DNA from: Idiomarina loihiensis
Lineage (GTDB): Bacteria > Pseudomonadota > Gammaproteobacteria > Enterobacterales > Alteromonadaceae
Assembly (NCBI RefSeq): GCF_024584785.1
Contig: NZ_CP074112.1
Span: 248,001 to 312,000 of the forward strand
Direction: 5' to 3'
Length of the DNA: 64,000 nucleotides
Each line of letters begins with the position of its first letter. Positions within the stretch are counted from its first letter, which is position 1. Below, in pieces: positions 63,000 through 64,000 of this stretch. The translations under genes and the position numbers were made by a program. The notes beneath the pieces were generated by a model. That model saw only the letters and a program-made list of their open reading frames with translations, searched no databases and had not been told where the DNA came from.

Positions 63000-63068
63000 C
63001 CTGCATTAACCAAACGGCTCAATGCAGGACCCAAGCTGACTTTTACCACCAGTGGTAGGAGTCGGCTT
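63000..63068 (+). promoter_or_regulatory. divergent tandem-hairpin leader, copy 10
   Basis: Hairpin 1 has CCTGCATT (63000-63007) and AATGCAGG (63021-63028). Hairpin 2 has AAGCTGACT (63033-63041) and AGTCGGCTT (63060-63068) with an inner ACCAC/GTGGT. Here the true ribosome site (AAGGAGG, 63076-63082) is outside the hairpins and free. Confidence 0.7.
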
Positions 63069-63086
63069 TTAACTTAAGGAGGTTAT

Positions 63087-64000
63087 ATGGCGTTACCTTT
63101 ACAAATTGACACAGTAAGGCCATATCTCAATGGCCAATGGCTTCAAGTCTTGGCGGCATTGGTGCCAGAACTTGATGCCGCTATTGCTCGAAAAGGCCGT
63201 CATGTGGCTTGCCCTGTTCATGGCGGTCGTGATGGCTTTAGGCTGTTCAAAGATGCTGAATATACCGGTGGTGGCGTTTGTAATACCTGCGGTATCTTTC
63301 ATGATGGCTTTGAACTGTTGTCTTGGATTAATGGATGGAACTTTGCTCAGTCTATTGAAGCAATCGGCCAAGTTCTAGGTATTCAACCCGGACAAGTACC
63401 AACTCGGGCAGTACCGAGTAACGCGGTTGACTGGAAGACTAAAAAGCAGGACGAGGACAAAGCGATTATCCATCGCTTGAATCAAACCTGGGGAGAAACG
63501 TTATCCCTTGTAGATACTCGTGCGCAACCGGTTTGGAACTACTTGCATCGTCGTGGCATTGTTGCGCGGCTTCGTCCTGAATGGGATTCGGTGCTGAGGT
63601 TTCATCCTAACTTGCCTTACCATGATGAAGATGGCCTGTTTATCGATAGCTACCCAGCGCTGCTAGGTAAAATCGTTACTCGACAAGGGCGTTCGGCTAC
63701 GTTTCATCGGATCTACCTAAGTGAAGATGGATTCAAAGCGCCGGTTGAAAAGCCTAAAAAGATGATGCCGATACCCAGTGACAGAACAATCACTGGTGGT
63801 GCCATTCCTATAGGTGAGCCTGGTGAGGTATTAGGTGTGTCTGAAGGTATCGAAACAGCTTTAGCGGTTACCAGAGCTACGGGGCAAACATGTTGGTCGG
63901 TTGTGAACGCAACCCTACTGGCTAGGTTTGAACCGCCAAGTAATGTGAAAATGCTGTACATCTGGGCAGATCACGATCTCTCTGAGACCGGCCTGAATGC
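63087..64000 (+). CDS. TOPRIM/zinc-finger primase-like protein, 3' end outside the window
   Basis: The open frame continues past the window edge; 304 residues are visible, starting MALPLQIDTVRPYLNGQWLQ. A primase-type zinc motif uses CPVHGG and CNTCG (about residues 43-74). A TOPRIM domain follows with the Glu in GVSEGIETALA and the acidic pair in IWADHDL. This architecture is like the N-terminus of P4-type or plasmid primases. It may prime the transferred strand or the element's replication. AAGGAGG lies 4 bases before the ATG. Confidence 0.82.
   Translation, partial: MALPLQIDTVRPYLNGQWLQVLAALVPELDAAIARKGRHVACPVHGGRDGFRLFKDAEYTGGGVCNTCGIFHDGFELLSWINGWNFAQSIEAIGQVLGIQPGQVPTRAVPSNAVDWKTKKQDEDKAIIHRLNQTWGETLSLVDTRAQPVWNYLHRRGIVARLRPEWDSVLRFHPNLPYHDEDGLFIDSYPALLGKIVTRQGRSATFHRIYLSEDGFKAPVEKPKKMMPIPSDRTITGGAIPIGEPGEVLGVSEGIETALAVTRATGQTCWSVVNATLLARFEPPSNVKMLYIWADHDLSETGLN

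Noticed and set aside
53842-63068. Leader hairpins as a CRISPR array or dispersed transposable repeat
   Set aside because: Sequences differ from copy to copy and only structure and position are kept; there are no spacers and no terminal repeats.
1-64000. tRNA or rRNA genes
   Set aside because: No cloverleaf or rRNA-like segment was recognised by eye; a covariance search would be needed to be certain.

Overview
The window is gammaproteobacterial DNA carrying an SXT/R391-type integrative conjugative element (ICE). It opens with a chromosomal-looking denitrification cluster (cytochrome c, AniA/NirK copper nitrite reductase, NirV-like protein, SCO copper chaperone), followed by the first 24 codons of prfC, the known integration target of SXT/R391 elements. 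Moderate GC and an AniA-type nirK next to prfC would fit an Alteromonadales-like host such as Shewanella or Alishewanella. That host call is inference only.

Layout. 1-3056: nirK cluster and terminator. 3247-3848: prfC fragment and att-like region with six GTGTACAAA-type sites. 4142-7012: hipBA toxin-antitoxin, an AlpA-like regulator and an integrase gene that has lost its 5' end at a 38-bp hairpin. 7253-11362: traLEKBVA. The genes expected between int and traL in this family (xis, mobI, traI, traD) are absent, so the copy seen here is probably defective, or the junction is misassembled. 11363-35520: a large cargo insertion between traA and dsbC. It is a patchwork of metal resistance: copA-cueR, a wrecked cadR/cadA pair cut by an IS21 element, a second cueR, a GC-rich block of Zn/Cd genes (arsR, czcD, zntA) and an RND efflux operon, a decayed second RND gene, copZ, and IS4/IS66 debris. 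Several copper modules share CueR-type promoters with 19-bp spacers.

35553-45322: dsbC, traC, a TrbI-like gene, trhF, traW, traU, traN. 45464-52794 (minus strand, between traN and the DUF1845 gene): a defence island with a Gabija-like pair (OLD/TOPRIM nuclease plus UvrD helicase), an IetAS-like pair (AAA ATPase plus subtilase) and a small ribbon-helix-helix gene. 53906-64000: the conserved recombination and maintenance operon (ssb, Bet, YqaJ exonuclease, MoxR/CobS-like ATPase, WGR and DUF3150 proteins, HExxH-vWA protein, RadC, TOPRIM primase-like protein).

The most striking unexplained signal is in that last operon. Nearly every gene with an intergenic leader is preceded by two tandem hairpins. 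The second hairpin places the Shine-Dalgarno sequence in its 3' arm directly before the ATG. Stem sequences differ from gene to gene while pairing is kept, which points to a selected RNA structure, plausibly a shared translational control device.
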